Assembly (NCBI GenBank): GCA_002077045.2
Contig: KZ111154.1
Coordinates: 186,001 to 250,000 of the forward strand
DNA length: 64,000 bases
Source: Rachicladosporium sp. CCFEE 5018
Lineage: Eukaryota > Ascomycota > Dothideomycetes > Cladosporiales > Cladosporiaceae
Direction: 5' to 3'
Below the pieces are notes generated by a model that worked only from the letters and a program-made list of their open reading frames with translations, made no database searches and was not told the DNA's origin. A program made the position numbers and the translations under genes. Position 1 is the stretch's first letter; the number at the start of each line of letters is the position of its first letter. This document shows, piece by piece, positions 17,618 to 27,954 of this stretch.

Positions 17618-19302
17618 ATGAACACCTCTTCTGATCTCGCTGTTCCCCACTACTTCCTCCTCAGTAATGGCGAACGGGTCGTGTACACGCTCTTGGAAGG
17701 CGAGGACAGTAGTGCCAGCATTAATGTTACCGGAAAAAGAGTCAACTGGATCACGGAATTCTACTCTATGATCGACAAGTCATTCCCCAACGTCGTGCGA
17801 GAATTGGATGGGAACGAGGCTGTTGTGAACTCGTCAAGTGGGACCGTAGGAGGAAGTTCTTCGACTTGTCTTCGACTCAGAGGCTCGGCTCGGACTGGAT
17901 TGTACGTCCTCGCTGATGAGGGAAGACCGCCACCGACACGTGAGGAGCGCGATCCAACCTATGTAGACCTCACGACATGTCGTCAGTTCATGCTGGAGAA
18001 TGGCGATCGTGTGCTGTACACCGGCGGTGGTTCAAACATGAAGCGTTTTCACGAGAGATCTGACTTCATTGGCAAGTCGGTGGATCTGAGCCCAATCGGT
18101 GGCGCAGAGAGGGTCCAAGTGCGTATAGCTTGTGAGTTACAGGGTCAAGAGAAAAGCACTGTGCTCTCGAAGCATGGCCCAACGGAACGCGATCCTTCGA
18201 TCCCATACATCCTTAATGGTGCGCCAACGTCTTTCTGGTATACCATACGTCACAACAATATCGATGGACTGGCCGGAGCTCGCGCGCGAAGCATCGTGGC
18301 GGAAAGGGCAGAGCACGAGCGATTCTACGCTACGGCTGGCAAACGTTTAGATTCCACGACGTGCAGGGAGTTCCTCCTGTCTAACGGTGAACGTGTGATC
18401 TACGTCCCCGATACTGCAAGCATCGAGAGAGGAGCACAGGACCAAACCTTTCGAAGGCCTGGTGATCCATTGGAATCCGGACGATGATACCCTGGGCCAG
18501 ACGAAGGCGTTCATGGTACGTCAAGTAGAGACGGAGGAAAGAAGCAAGGTCATGTCACCGAATGGTCCCTCCAACGAGATGCATACAGCTCCTCACATCC
18601 TCACCGGCACAATTGAAGGGGGTCTCTATACTCTGCCACCCCGATTCTCAGCGCATGCGCCTAAACTTGCAACATCGCGTACGCCGCTTATCGGCCCACT
18701 TGGTTATGCTGATATTGGTCATCTCTTCCCTGTCGTATCTATCAATGACATCAATACTGAGGTATGCACACGTGACCATAGCCTCGCAATCGCACAAATG
18801 ATCGCTGATGAATTTGCAGTTCAAGGATCGAACACTGCAAGCAAACATGGACTACAGCAGCGATATGGAGAGCTTTCTTGTCTTTGTCGAGAGCTTGACC
18901 GAAAAGTATGAGCATCCTTCCAGCCCAGGAGAGACCGTTGCAACCACCTCTTCCCCTTTTCAAGACCAGAATCCGCATGCTTGCGCTTCTTTGCTCCGCC
19001 GTTCGCGGCAGGAGACAGGTTCTGATTTGAACTTCGACTACTTTATCATACTGGATAGCAGATCGCTCGGTGACAATACTGTGCTCATGGTCGAGGCGAT
19101 CCGGGCGGACGAGGACGATGATGCGGACGATGCTGCGGCTGGCAGTGACAGTGATCCGCAGGCGCTGAGAGTCCTTACTCTACGTGCAGAAATGTCACTG
19201 GTGAACGCTCGTTTCCTGTACTATACAGTCGAGGGAACTATGCGGAAGGACATAAAGGAATTGGAGCAGGAAGGCAGTGAAGACGGTGTGCTTCGGGATT
19301 GA
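17618..19302 (+). pseudogene. three-repeat protein of unknown family, frame broken in repeat 3
   Basis: Unrecognised gene built from three diverged units of roughly 95-100 residues. Each opens with a near-identical motif: YFLLSNGERVVY, QFMLENGDRVLY and EFLLSNGERVIY. The first frame runs from ATG 17618 to a stop at 18487. The rest of repeat 3 continues in another frame from about 18440-18470 (WNPDDDTLGQTKAF onward) to 18761. A clear 58-bp intron follows (18762-18819, donor GTATGC, acceptor TTTGCAG), and a last exon runs 18820-19302, ending in an acidic segment (DEDDDADDAA). No plausible intron explains the first frame change, because the overlap of the two open frames is under 90 bp. By aligning repeat 3 with repeat 2, the change falls inside the unit, so a 1- or 2-base indel or sequencing error is likely. 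The C-terminal 150 residues are not repetitive. Confidence 0.6.
17633..18640 (+). repeat. three tandem protein-level repeats
   Basis: Units begin near 17633, 17966 and 18350. Shared columns are a leading Asp, the xFxLxNGxRVxY core, a central charged segment and a terminal YxL/YTx element (GLYVLAD, FWYTIRH, GLYTLPP). Repeats 2 and 3 also share TTCR before the core and SK.MSPNGP/VLSKHGP in the middle, so they are closer to one another than to repeat 1. DNA identity is low, which means the duplication is old. Confidence 0.65.
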
Positions 19303-20256
19303 CGAGTGAGGGCGCGCGCGCAGACTTTAGCCTTCGTCATTCTCCTATGCGCTATTTTATGGCACTTTAGACTCCGAACTTCTCGCAGAGCCGCTTCGAA
19401 AGTACTGTAAAGGTACATGTTGTACCCCAGATAGCTCATGGCGTGCCGCCAAGGGTGCAGGCCGATGGAAACGACGGCAGTGAATCTACTTCATGCTACC
19501 GACGTCTCGCAGCTATCACTATCTCGAAGCTTGAGCGCCGCAGTACACACGTATGCCAGATCGTAAGTTTATCATCCTGTGCCCTGATCGCTGTCACCAA
19601 CGTAGGGGTGGTCGGTGTCAATGGAATAAATAAACATTCAGAACAGATGGCTATCACAACTTCTGCATCGTTCGAACACCGCGTTTCCTGCCCGGAAGTG
19701 ACCATCCGACGAGCTAAATTGCGGGGCGGCTACGCGGGTGTCATGGTGCGAGCGGTGACAGGTCGAAGGAGGCTGTGACCGACACTCGGGCCGCGGAAGT
19801 AATAAGCTGAGGTCGGCGGAGGCGGCTGCTGACGAGAAAAGAGAACAACAAAGCGGAGGACGGGAGCTGCTTGGAAGCTCTATCGCTGTGCCACCCACCC
19901 AGCCCAAGACATTGCGAGGGTTCGCCGTTTTCTGGACGACACTGGGCGACCCCACATTCGAGCTTGCACACCATCATCGGGCTGACGATCTTGCTGACTA
20001 CGTAGCCACCTCACGTTTGATGCGCATCCCAAGTCAAGACTCTAACAACACCTGAATCAGCGCAAGGAACGTGACAGGTCGAGCGAGGGTAACAGCATCA
20101 CCACAGCAGTGAAGCTTGCTCGTCGATGGCGTAGCGTACGTCGCGGATGCATCGCGGAGCTACACTGTCTCCTCTGACACGCTTGCAGTACTCCTCCGAG
20201 AGGCCAAGCACAGAGCACGATCCATCAATCTTCACCAGACACGAGGCCGATCTATC
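19303..20256. other. upstream region of the bZIP gene
   Basis: 954 bp without a supported gene. A short GCGCGCGC run lies at 19311-19319. Short frames are present on both strands but show neither domain nor splice logic. The region probably holds the long leader and promoter of the bZIP gene. Confidence 0.4.
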
Positions 20257-21706
20257 ATGGAGATGTCGAATGGGCACTGTACGGTCTCGTACTCTGTCAA
20301 CAATGGCGTTTGATGGCTAACAATCTTCAGCAAGCGGGACAGCTCTCAAAACAGAGTCAAGCAGCCCGCTGAGTCCACTCGGCATGTTGAGCAACCTCAA
20401 TCCAGACAAGAAGCAGACTAAAGGTATATTGCCTCGTGGTGTAGCCGCGGCACGCACTGACTGTTACCCCAGATGGCCAACCACCAAAACGAAGAGGGCC
20501 TAAGCCAGACAGCAAGCCTGCTCTAACGCGGCGCCAAGAGCTCAATCGTCAAGCACAGCGGTATGGTGGAGTGGATCTACTCTTCTTGGCAATCGACTAA
20601 CGATTGCAGCACACACCGCGAGCGCAAGGAGCTGTACATCAAAGCTCTCGAGCAGGAAGTCCTTCGGCTGAAGGAGATATATGCCTCGTCCAGCCAAGAG
20701 CGAGACGCTTATGCAGCCGAGAATCGCAAGCTTCGTGACCTACTCGCACAGCATGGCATCTCTTACGACCCATCGGCGGATCCGATAGCGTTCTCACGGC
20801 CACAGAGTAACTACGGCCCAAGCTCGGGGAGCAGTATGTCTGGGAGCTACGGCCCGGTGTCAGAAGGCACAGGCTCGAACTTCAGTCCTCCACCGCAGTC
20901 AAACGGGCCAGGATCAGGATCAGTTGCGGCCAGTCAGCGGAGTCTAGCGCAGCTACCCTCGAACAGACTCGATTACGACCAGGTAGGGATTGACTTTGTG
21001 CTCACGTACGACTCCCATGGCTCACCTTTGCCAATACATGTGACGCCGAAGACACACATAATACACCACATGAGAGCTCGCTGACACTTTCCCGCAGACT
21101 GGAACGCCCATGCATGGACCACATGCAGTATCTCCTCGGCCGCGCTCATAACCCTCAGGATCTCCCTGCGCGGCATCCGCTAGAGAACCCAGATGACGGA
21201 GACTACGATCACATGTCCGGGCATGCTCTCATGGCCACAGCGCCACCCAAAGCACACATCATGACCAAGATGGCGGAGCCCTACCCGCATCAGATGCCTG
21301 CTGATTTGAGCACACCGACTCTGGCGAAGCTATTGGATCTAAGTAATCGGCTGCCGATTGACAGTACGGGCGAGATCACGCCCATTATGGCCTGGACTAT
21401 GGTCTTGCGAGACCCAAGAGTGGTTCATCTTGGTGAGCGCGACTTCGCAAAGCTTAAGGAAGGACTTGTGGCGCAGACTAGGTGCTATGGGTATGGTACT
21501 GATTCTCGCTAAGTAGATGGCACTTAGGCTGACTTAAGCGATGCAGTTTCGGCGCAGTCATAGAGGAATTCGAGGTGCAGGACGCGCTGTCAACACTCTA
21601 CGCGGAGAAGACTGGTAATGTCTACCAGCGGCCGGCTGGTGCTATTGAACGTGTTCCACCTGTGCATGGTATAACAGGGCACATGCACGAAGCGATGGCT
21701 ACATGA
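20257..21706 (+). CDS. bZIP transcription factor (fungal AP-1-like), six exons
   Basis: 383-residue nuclear DNA-binding protein. Exons by splice logic: 20257-20278, 20331-20423, 20473-20560, 20610-21005, 21098-21490 and 21547-21706. The lengths sum to 384 codons including stop. Internal introns are 49-92 bp with GTA donors, and the first has a GCTAAC branch site. The basic region is RRQELNRQAQRTHRERKE (residues 58-75) with the NxxAQxxHRER pattern of the fungal AP-1/Yap-like group. The leucine zipper runs about 77-112 and is preceded by a KRRGPKPDSK segment. The middle is Ser/Gly/Pro-rich. The C-terminal part carries FVLTLERPCMDHMQYLL and SGHALMATAPP, a conserved block I recall from one group of ascomycete bZIP proteins. 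The 22-nt first exon is the least certain; the alternative is a start at ATG 20384. Confidence 0.82.
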
Positions 21707-21835
21707 AATGAAAGACGCTCCCCCACTTGGCTTGGGAACATAGTATGCGCAGTGGATGTTATGGGAATGATCAGGACTTGAGCTTACTGTGATCGGCGAA
21801 CGATCTACGAGCCGCGCCACAAGAATTGATAGTAC

Positions 21836-24800
21836 TTATTTCCAGTTCTGCCAGCTACATCCACAACCTCCCGTACCACCGTCGATGCCTCTTCCAACCT
21901 CCGCCGCCTCTCTTCTGCCTATGCTCACACCTGCGTTTCCAGGTATCTCTGCAGCGTCCACGATGTTCCCACCGAGAGCTCTATCCTCGTTGACCCACCA
22001 GCCGTTGTCACTGACTTTACCCTCGTAGTCTAGACTGTAGCAGTATACACTCTTCCTCGCTGCATCTCCGCCATGCCGGTCAAGTGTGAGAGTCGCTTGG
22101 TAGGGGAAAGATCCCGGCTGCACGAGAGCATTTGCTGTGGAGTTAACGGCTGATACGCCTAGGCTCGAGGGGCCAGTTCCTTTAGTCATCGGCAGAACCT
22201 CTGTGGTGTTGGAGACAGATGGTGCGGAGCTGCTGTTGAGCAAAGGATCGCTGCGTCGAGTCCAGATCTGGACGTGCATACGGGTTTGCGACCAGGTGCA
22301 GACTGCCGAAGAGCTGTTCAATGACAAATTGCCAGGGATCGTCAAATTAGCATCAGGATCGCTGAGATTAGAGATCATCATGGTTCGGTCGAAGTAGGTG
22401 TAGAAACCGTAATGCTCATCGGGCGCATCGCGATTGTACAGTCGCAAAGGCTGAGACTGAGCATATGGATAGAGAGTCTCAGGCAGTGGCTGACTATTCG
22501 GGCGCTTGACAGGTTTAGGAATATTGTGTGCTGCTGATGTAGAAGCGTTGGTGTGGTCGCTTGAGTTCGACGTAGCTCCTGTGGTCGGGTAAGGGTACGG
22601 GTATGGATCGCTTTGACGCTTGGTCAGACCGTTGAGAGCCGTGGGGTCAAGCAAAGACAGATAGAACGGCGTCTCCTCGCCTTCGTAAGGCGCAGTGGTG
22701 TTGTCGGTCGTGTTACCGAGGAAAACTTGATCATCTGTGCTTGGTGGTGATGGCGTAGAAGCCCACAGAGAGCTTGCCCACGCATCTCTCGTTTGTAGAA
22801 ACGACCGAGCACGCACAGTGCCACTGCGTCGGCTGAGATCTGGCGAGAGCCCGGTGGTGTTAAGGAGGCTCGTCGTGTGATTGCGGAACCGAATCTCCAA
22901 CCGGAAGTCGGGCTGCAACGTTTTGCCGGTAGCTTCAGTCGCCACACAGGTCCATAGCTCACTCTGTGCAACGCATGCACTCTCCTGTCGTGACGTCTCC
23001 GGCTGAGCTACGGTAGTCACGCCTGTTGGCAGCGGCGGGAGAGATGTCAGATTGAGCCATTGCGCCTGCACCGCTGTGTCTTCATGCTTCTGTGAGACGA
23101 GAGTGATGAGCAGTACGACAAGCATCAGCAGGAGCAAAGATACCGCATCCGCCAATGTCCAGAAGTATCTGCGAACAAATGGCTCCCTTGGTGCGCGGTC
23201 CTCATCAGTCATAATCTTGAGCTGACCAAAACGATCAGTCCCCAGCCGTGGCTGCTCGGAAAGCGGTGGGGGTGCGAAGAAGACTTCCTTCTCACTGCTA
23301 GTGATGCCTAACCCAAAGCTGTCGTTGCGGCTGTGAAGTACAGGCCGTTCACGAACGATAGGTTCTGACTTCTTCAGCGCCGGGTGGACCATCGTTTGTG
23401 TGAAGGAGTCGTCAATTACTTCGGGCATTCCCGGCGGGCTTGGTGGCCGGCTAGAGACAAGTGTGATCGCTTTCGTCTCCCCTCTCGTCGAATGAGGACC
23501 CATGATCGCTGCAAGGTGGGCGTGTTGAAGAACGGGCGTTTCTGATAGTGGCGAAGCTTGAGAGCCTATAGTAAGCTGTGTCATGTCGCGTGTCACTGTT
23601 GGACGTGCAGAAGTCGTAGGCACTAGCTCGTTCCTTGTCGGTGATGCAAACGTTGGAGAGCGTGCTCCAAGCGACTTGTTGTGTGCGACCACCTGGTTTT
23701 CTGGCGCCGCAGCATCCGCATCCGCACCGCAATAATTCGAAGCAGATATCGACGTCGCGGGCGAGGTTGGCTCTGGACCTGCAGAACGCGACGCACCATG
23801 ATTATGACGCTCACAAGCGCATACGTCGGTTAGCGCGGAGAGCGGAGAGCTTGCAGAACGATCGAGGACCAGACTGGGAAAGTGCCTCGAAGAATCGTAA
23901 TATGCTGCCGCCTCGCCCTGACTTGGAATATGGTAGATATCCACTTGTGACCAGCAGATTCCTGTCGTCACAGGCGCTGTGAATGAGCGTGTGGGCAGAT
24001 CGCGCGTATGCTCCTCATCCTGGGCACCAGCTCCAGCAGATCTTGACTCTTGAAAATCCATGTCGTCGCTATCGGAGCTCATGCGACCTGCTGCTCCACG
24101 ATCGTTCATACGTGACGCACTCCGTAGTATTGGCGTGCTCTCCTCTTCGTGTAGGGCGGGCGATCTCCAAAAGTGCCCGTTGGTGCCGGCTGAGAATGGC
24201 GATGTCACAAAGTTCCACCATCCATGGCTTCGACGCGGAGTCGGGAGCTGCGATCGCGAAGTGAGACGTCGCGAGCGGCCCCGCTTGATGCTGTTGCTGG
24301 ATGCTATCGCTGGCCTTGTTCCAGCATCATCCTCCTGGAAGACTGTGCAGACTGATAGCGTCGCTTTGTGGCTCTTGGCGTCGGCGGTCTCGTCCTTGAT
24401 GACAGCACCGATCGACTCTATCACCGTCTGCGTTCGCTCAAGAAGAGGCTTCATGCGACCCTGCATCGCAAAGAGAGGCAGGGGCGGTACTGGCGGAGTC
24501 TTCTCGAAGTCCGCAGTACAGGGCATGCCGCTGTATACACTCGATGCTGGCCGCGCAATCCCCAGTAAAGCGGCCTGAGCGGTGGTATCGCATTGTGCAA
24601 AATCTTCCCTAGCAGGTGTGATGAGTATCGTGGGTGTGTTTGGCTCACGTGCTTGCTGTTGGACTCGACTATCGGAGATATCGATGCCAATGGGAACAAC
24701 GCGATCCGAAGGTGATACGTCGGTCAGGTTCAGTGGTGAGGGGCGCAGTCCATGGATCCGCTTGTTGTACGGATGCACATCTAGGCTGTGACCTTGCGCT

Positions 24801-25093
24801 TGGACGTCCGTTTGGGCAGTCATATTGCGATAGGCGTCCGGTCTTGCGGGTAGTCCAAAGCGCGACGCATTGACTTTCTTGTGGCCAGCAGCAGAGCCTG
24901 CGAAAGCGTTCCGCTCCTCGTCGTTACTGTCCTGTGCGTCTGACGCGCCCTGTAGAAGCTTTGGAGATGTGGCTCGATGGCGTGAGAAGCTCGTGTCGAC
25001 TGCTAAGCTGCCTGAAGGGCTCGACTTGGCGATCATGTCCCGAGTCTGCTGATTCTTCAACCCTCGCGTAGGCCGAGTGTTCGTAAGGCGCAT
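21836..25093 (-). CDS. large single-pass membrane protein of unknown function
   Basis: 1085-residue intronless protein with no family I recognise. The first 640 residues are Ser/Pro/Arg-rich and probably disordered and cytoplasmic. A strong transmembrane helix (ADAVSLLLLMLVVLLITLVS) lies at about 641-668, with Arg/Arg just before it. The remaining 415 residues contain many NxS/T glycosylation sites (NLT, NHT, NTT, NSS) and a DPYPYPYP repeat. Paired Cys residues (SACVAQSELWTCVA, VYCYS) fit an extracellular or luminal domain. The frame opens from a TTG at 25114, but the first ATG is 25093. It converges on the bZIP gene with 130 bp between. Such N-in, C-out architecture suggests a cell-surface or wall-linked role, but that is inference only. 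Confidence 0.75.
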   Translation of the reverse strand: MRLTNTRPTRGLKNQQTRDMIAKSSPSGSLAVDTSFSRHRATSPKLLQGASDAQDSNDEERNAFAGSAAGHKKVNASRFGLPARPDAYRNMTAQTDVQAQGHSLDVHPYNKRIHGLRPSPLNLTDVSPSDRVVPIGIDISDSRVQQQAREPNTPTILITPAREDFAQCDTTAQAALLGIARPASSVYSGMPCTADFEKTPPVPPLPLFAMQGRMKPLLERTQTVIESIGAVIKDETADAKSHKATLSVCTVFQEDDAGTRPAIASSNSIKRGRSRRLTSRSQLPTPRRSHGWWNFVTSPFSAGTNGHFWRSPALHEEESTPILRSASRMNDRGAAGRMSSDSDDMDFQESRSAGAGAQDEEHTRDLPTRSFTAPVTTGICWSQVDIYHIPSQGEAAAYYDSSRHFPSLVLDRSASSPLSALTDVCACERHNHGASRSAGPEPTSPATSISASNYCGADADAAAPENQVVAHNKSLGARSPTFASPTRNELVPTTSARPTVTRDMTQLTIGSQASPLSETPVLQHAHLAAIMGPHSTRGETKAITLVSSRPPSPPGMPEVIDDSFTQTMVHPALKKSEPIVRERPVLHSRNDSFGLGITSSEKEVFFAPPPLSEQPRLGTDRFGQLKIMTDEDRAPREPFVRRYFWTLADAVSLLLLMLVVLLITLVSQKHEDTAVQAQWLNLTSLPPLPTGVTTVAQPETSRQESACVAQSELWTCVATEATGKTLQPDFRLEIRFRNHTTSLLNTTGLSPDLSRRSGTVRARSFLQTRDAWASSLWASTPSPPSTDDQVFLGNTTDNTTAPYEGEETPFYLSLLDPTALNGLTKRQSDPYPYPYPTTGATSNSSDHTNASTSAAHNIPKPVKRPNSQPLPETLYPYAQSQPLRLYNRDAPDEHYGFYTYFDRTMMISNLSDPDANLTIPGNLSLNSSSAVCTWSQTRMHVQIWTRRSDPLLNSSSAPSVSNTTEVLPMTKGTGPSSLGVSAVNSTANALVQPGSFPYQATLTLDRHGGDAARKSVYCYSLDYEGKVSDNGWWVNEDRALGGNIVDAAEIPGNAGVSIGRREAAEVGRGIDGGTGGCGCSWQNWK

Positions 25094-25662
25094 CCCAATA
25101 GGCGGATTGGTCAAAGATTAGAGGTCGTGTTCAAAGGCGCCGGCGCCAAGTAGTGATTGTGCAGGAGAGCTCGCAACGTACAGCACCAGAGATGGAACGA
25201 CTACAAAGGAAAGAACGCACTGTAAGAAATCGAGAACTGGAGTGTTGAATAGACAGAGGAGAGGAGAGAAAGAGAGAATACACTACCAGAGCCAGCGTCC
25301 CAGTACAATCCGAAGTCGAAGCCTCGCACGACAGCACCGAAGGAACGCCCACCCGCGTCCATTGGCCTCGATGCATATAGCAGAGCCGCTGGTGAAGAGT
25401 CCGAGCACTTGATGAAACCGACGATGATGGTAAGAACAAGGTACGGAAATGTCTGGTCTTTCGAGTGAATTGTCTTCTGTGCGACGTGGTCCAATCGAGT
25501 TGGTTCGAGGAAATGTCTCTACGCGCCGAGCACATTCCTCAGGCGCACATCAGTTTCAGGTGTAAAGCCGTACGAGATCGCATTCAGGACGAGTGGGACA
25601 TCCACTCTGCACATTACTATATCATGGGCTGTGGCTATGATAATTGACATGACCGATCTTGA
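25094..25662. other. intergenic region without recognised gene
   Basis: 569 bp between two divergent genes. A minus-strand open frame of 134 codons (25131-25535) has the Ser/Arg-rich composition of a random frame and no homology I recognise. An ATG at 25649 begins a short frame that could be the true start of the next gene if a small indel intervenes. Confidence 0.4.
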
Positions 25663-26315
25663 GGACGCCCATCCATCGTCAACCGCGCAGTCCAGTCATT
25701 GTCTCTAAAAAGACTGTCCTCAGCTGGGCGTCAGACCATTGGCAAAGGCTCTTTAATCGTCTTCCATCGCTTGATCCGCTTCTACAAGACCTTTCTCATC
25801 CTTTCTACTCTGATCTCAGCCTTATCGGCCTCTGCCCTGCAGTTCCCTGAGTTCCATCCTGCCGACAGTAACATACTCCGCGTCGCCAAAGGCTTCTTAG
25901 TATCCTCGACATCGACCGCGGTCATAGCAGCCATGGTCGATACCATGCTGCTCTTCCGTTACGATGGCCACCAGGAAGCGACTTTGCGAGATCTCTTCTA
26001 GCGTGGACGCCGCTGATCATTCTTGACTGGTCCATCATATCGTTCCTCGGAGGCATCTCGTGGTACGTGGCGCAGAACCCCGAGTTTCGGAGCTGGCTTG
26101 TTGGTATTTCTACTGGCGTGCTGCTCCTCTTCGCTCTGTGGCTTTCGGCGGATATGTTCATTGCTATGAAGCAGCCCGGTGGGTTGGGGAAGGAGGAGCT
26201 CGAGTACCTTGATAGCCTGGCGGTTAAGGGTGATAAAGCCGTCAGTCCAGATGACGCAGTCAACGGCCGAAATATGGCCGTCCATATTTCTCCTGCTGAC
26301 GCGCTGGGCGACTGA
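25663..26315 (+). pseudogene. small multi-pass membrane protein, frame broken near 25990
   Basis: Two frames together read as one protein with three likely membrane helices: FYKTFLILSTLISALSASAL, PLIILDWSIISFLGGISWYV and WLVGISTGVLLLFALWLSADMF. The first frame has no ATG and stops at 25999-26001. The second frame continues without interruption from about 25995 to 26315. The change falls in a TCTCTTC run (about 25992-25998), where removing two bases would give a continuous DLLAWTPLI reading. No intron with GT and AG ends fits. The start is also unclear: the nearest ATG (25649) is out of frame. Either the gene is decaying or the assembly has errors here. Function unknown. Confidence 0.55.
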
Positions 26316-26409
26316 CCGGTGCACAAGGTCCTTCTGTAGCATGCTAACACCCTGACTCTCTACGATACAAGCTGAGAGAAACATGGAACGGAGGCAGATA
26401 CGGATCGTG

Positions 26410-27519
26410 TCATAGAACTTCCTTGAACATTTCCTGTAGATACGGATCCTCCGTGTGAGTCGGCCTGATCACTGCTACCACAGAGCCAGCAGCGCCCTCA
26501 AAAACTTCGCCGAGATGCACAAGCTTCCTACCCAGATCATCGAGCTGCAGCTCCACACGCCCTCTGTTCTTCGCAACCAGCAGAGCGATGATCAATGCTA
26601 TTACCGCAACGACCGACCCTGAAGTGATACCCCACTGCTTACGTCTCAACGCCTGCCGCTGATGATACCGCCTCTCGTACGTCTCCACCCTCCCCCTCGC
26701 AGCCTCAAGCCTCTCATTCAGCACATCGGTGCCGGACTTCGCATTCTGAAGCCTCTCCACCAGCCTATCAACCCGCTTCTGCTGCGGCTTGAACTCCACG
26801 TACCCGTCCAGGGACTTGCCGACATCTCCCTGCAGCATCTCCGCATCCTTTTCGAACTTCTCTCTCGACTCCTTGCTCTCTTCGGCAAGCCGCTGCATCT
26901 CGTTGATCGTATTCCGCATCACCTCAGCCTTTTCCAGTATAGAGTAGTATGTGTCGTCAAGCTCCCTTGTGCTTCGCATGCCCAGCTCTTCTACTTTGGC
27001 CAGTGAGCATCGTAGCTCATCATGCCGTTTGGCATTCGCTTGTTTTGCACGAAGTACGTCTTCGGGCTTGACCCGCTTCCGCTCAGCCTCTGCTTGCGCT
27101 TGCGCCATATCCCAGGCTTGCTGTGCCTGTTGTGCGCCATTGCCGCTGCCGTTGCGACTGCTAGGCTCAGGACCTCGCTTCCGGTCTCGTCGTAGGATGT
27201 TGTCGAAGCTCGTTGGTGGCTTGAGCTCGATGGCTGACTGCACTGTGTCGCGCGCTGCATGCCGGACAGAACGATGAGGCTTGTGGATGTGCGATTGATG
27301 AGTGCCTGGAAGGACTCTGTTGCGCAGGCTATTGGCATGCTCGCGCTTGCTCGACGAGGTCGCGGATGGCATGGGTTTCATGGCGGTTGGAGGATCAGTA
27401 TGGGAGCGCGTGGGTTTGATGTCGTTTAGGCTCGACTGCGCTCGATTCACGGGGTGTGGTCTCGTGTGGTGCCTACCGGGGAAATCCATGGTGCTGTTTG
27501 AGTTCATTGCCTCATTCAT
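26410..27519 (-). CDS. coiled-coil protein with C-terminal membrane anchor
   Basis: 369-residue intronless protein of unknown family. The first 115 residues are basic and low in complexity, with DILRRDRKRG-type clusters. From about residue 135 to 290 the sequence is Glu/Lys/Gln-rich with heptad-like spacing, predicted coiled coil (AQAQAEAERKRVKPEDVLRA, then EMQRLAEESKESREKFEKDA). A hydrophobic helix SVVAVIALIIALLVA follows at about 303-318, preceded by RRKQW, and the last 50 residues are hydrophilic. The order resembles tail-anchored tethers or nuclear-envelope proteins, but no motif identifies one. The start ATG at 27519 has a second in-frame ATG four codons later. Confidence 0.75.
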   Translation of the reverse strand: MNEAMNSNSTMDFPGRHHTRPHPVNRAQSSLNDIKPTRSHTDPPTAMKPMPSATSSSKREHANSLRNRVLPGTHQSHIHKPHRSVRHAARDTVQSAIELKPPTSFDNILRRDRKRGPEPSSRNGSGNGAQQAQQAWDMAQAQAEAERKRVKPEDVLRAKQANAKRHDELRCSLAKVEELGMRSTRELDDTYYSILEKAEVMRNTINEMQRLAEESKESREKFEKDAEMLQGDVGKSLDGYVEFKPQQKRVDRLVERLQNAKSGTDVLNERLEAARGRVETYERRYHQRQALRRKQWGITSGSVVAVIALIIALLVAKNRGRVELQLDDLGRKLVHLGEVFEGAAGSVVAVIRPTHTEDPYLQEMFKEVL

Positions 27520-27954
27520 GATCGCTGTTCGTTATTGCTCTCGACTCTACCTGGTCCGAGCTGAGAGCGCATCCCTTTCGTCCTGTACAGACTCTACAGA
27601 CTCGTTGTCACACAATCGGTGGACGTTGACACGATGTGCAATCTCACACGACGACTGCCTCAAAGACTGGGTGCGCGTGTCTTGCGCGTATCACGATGAA
27701 GGCAACCTCCATGCAGGTTTGCGTCACGAAGCTCGACACAGCCACGCCCTCATGTCGTGGCAACAGCGAGAGCCAAGTATACATATAGGCAAGGTGCGCC
27801 TTTCAGAGTAGGATTCCTTCCACTGTCTACGCTGGCTCCAGCGACGGCAACACGCAGACCATCTCTCGGTGCTTCTCCTTGTGTGCTACCATGTCCATAG
27901 GAGGCTATCTGTGCATGATTTGCCTGCGAAGAGCTCTTTCAACATCGATCCAGG
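27520..27954. other. intergenic region upstream of second HET gene
   Basis: 435 bp with no supported gene. By eye it shows almost no similarity to 1-276 upstream of the first HET gene, so the homology between the two blocks fades at this point. Confidence 0.45.

Noticed and set aside
14692..21706. A secondary-metabolite cluster (methyltransferase, MFS transporter, acyltransferase, bZIP factor)
   Set aside because: No PKS, NRPS, terpene synthase or other backbone gene is present, the acyltransferase is of phospholipid type, and the set spans an unreliable gap join.
25131..25535. 134-codon minus-strand frame upstream of the large membrane protein
   Set aside because: Ser/Arg-rich random-like composition, no splice link to the downstream gene and no recognisable domain.
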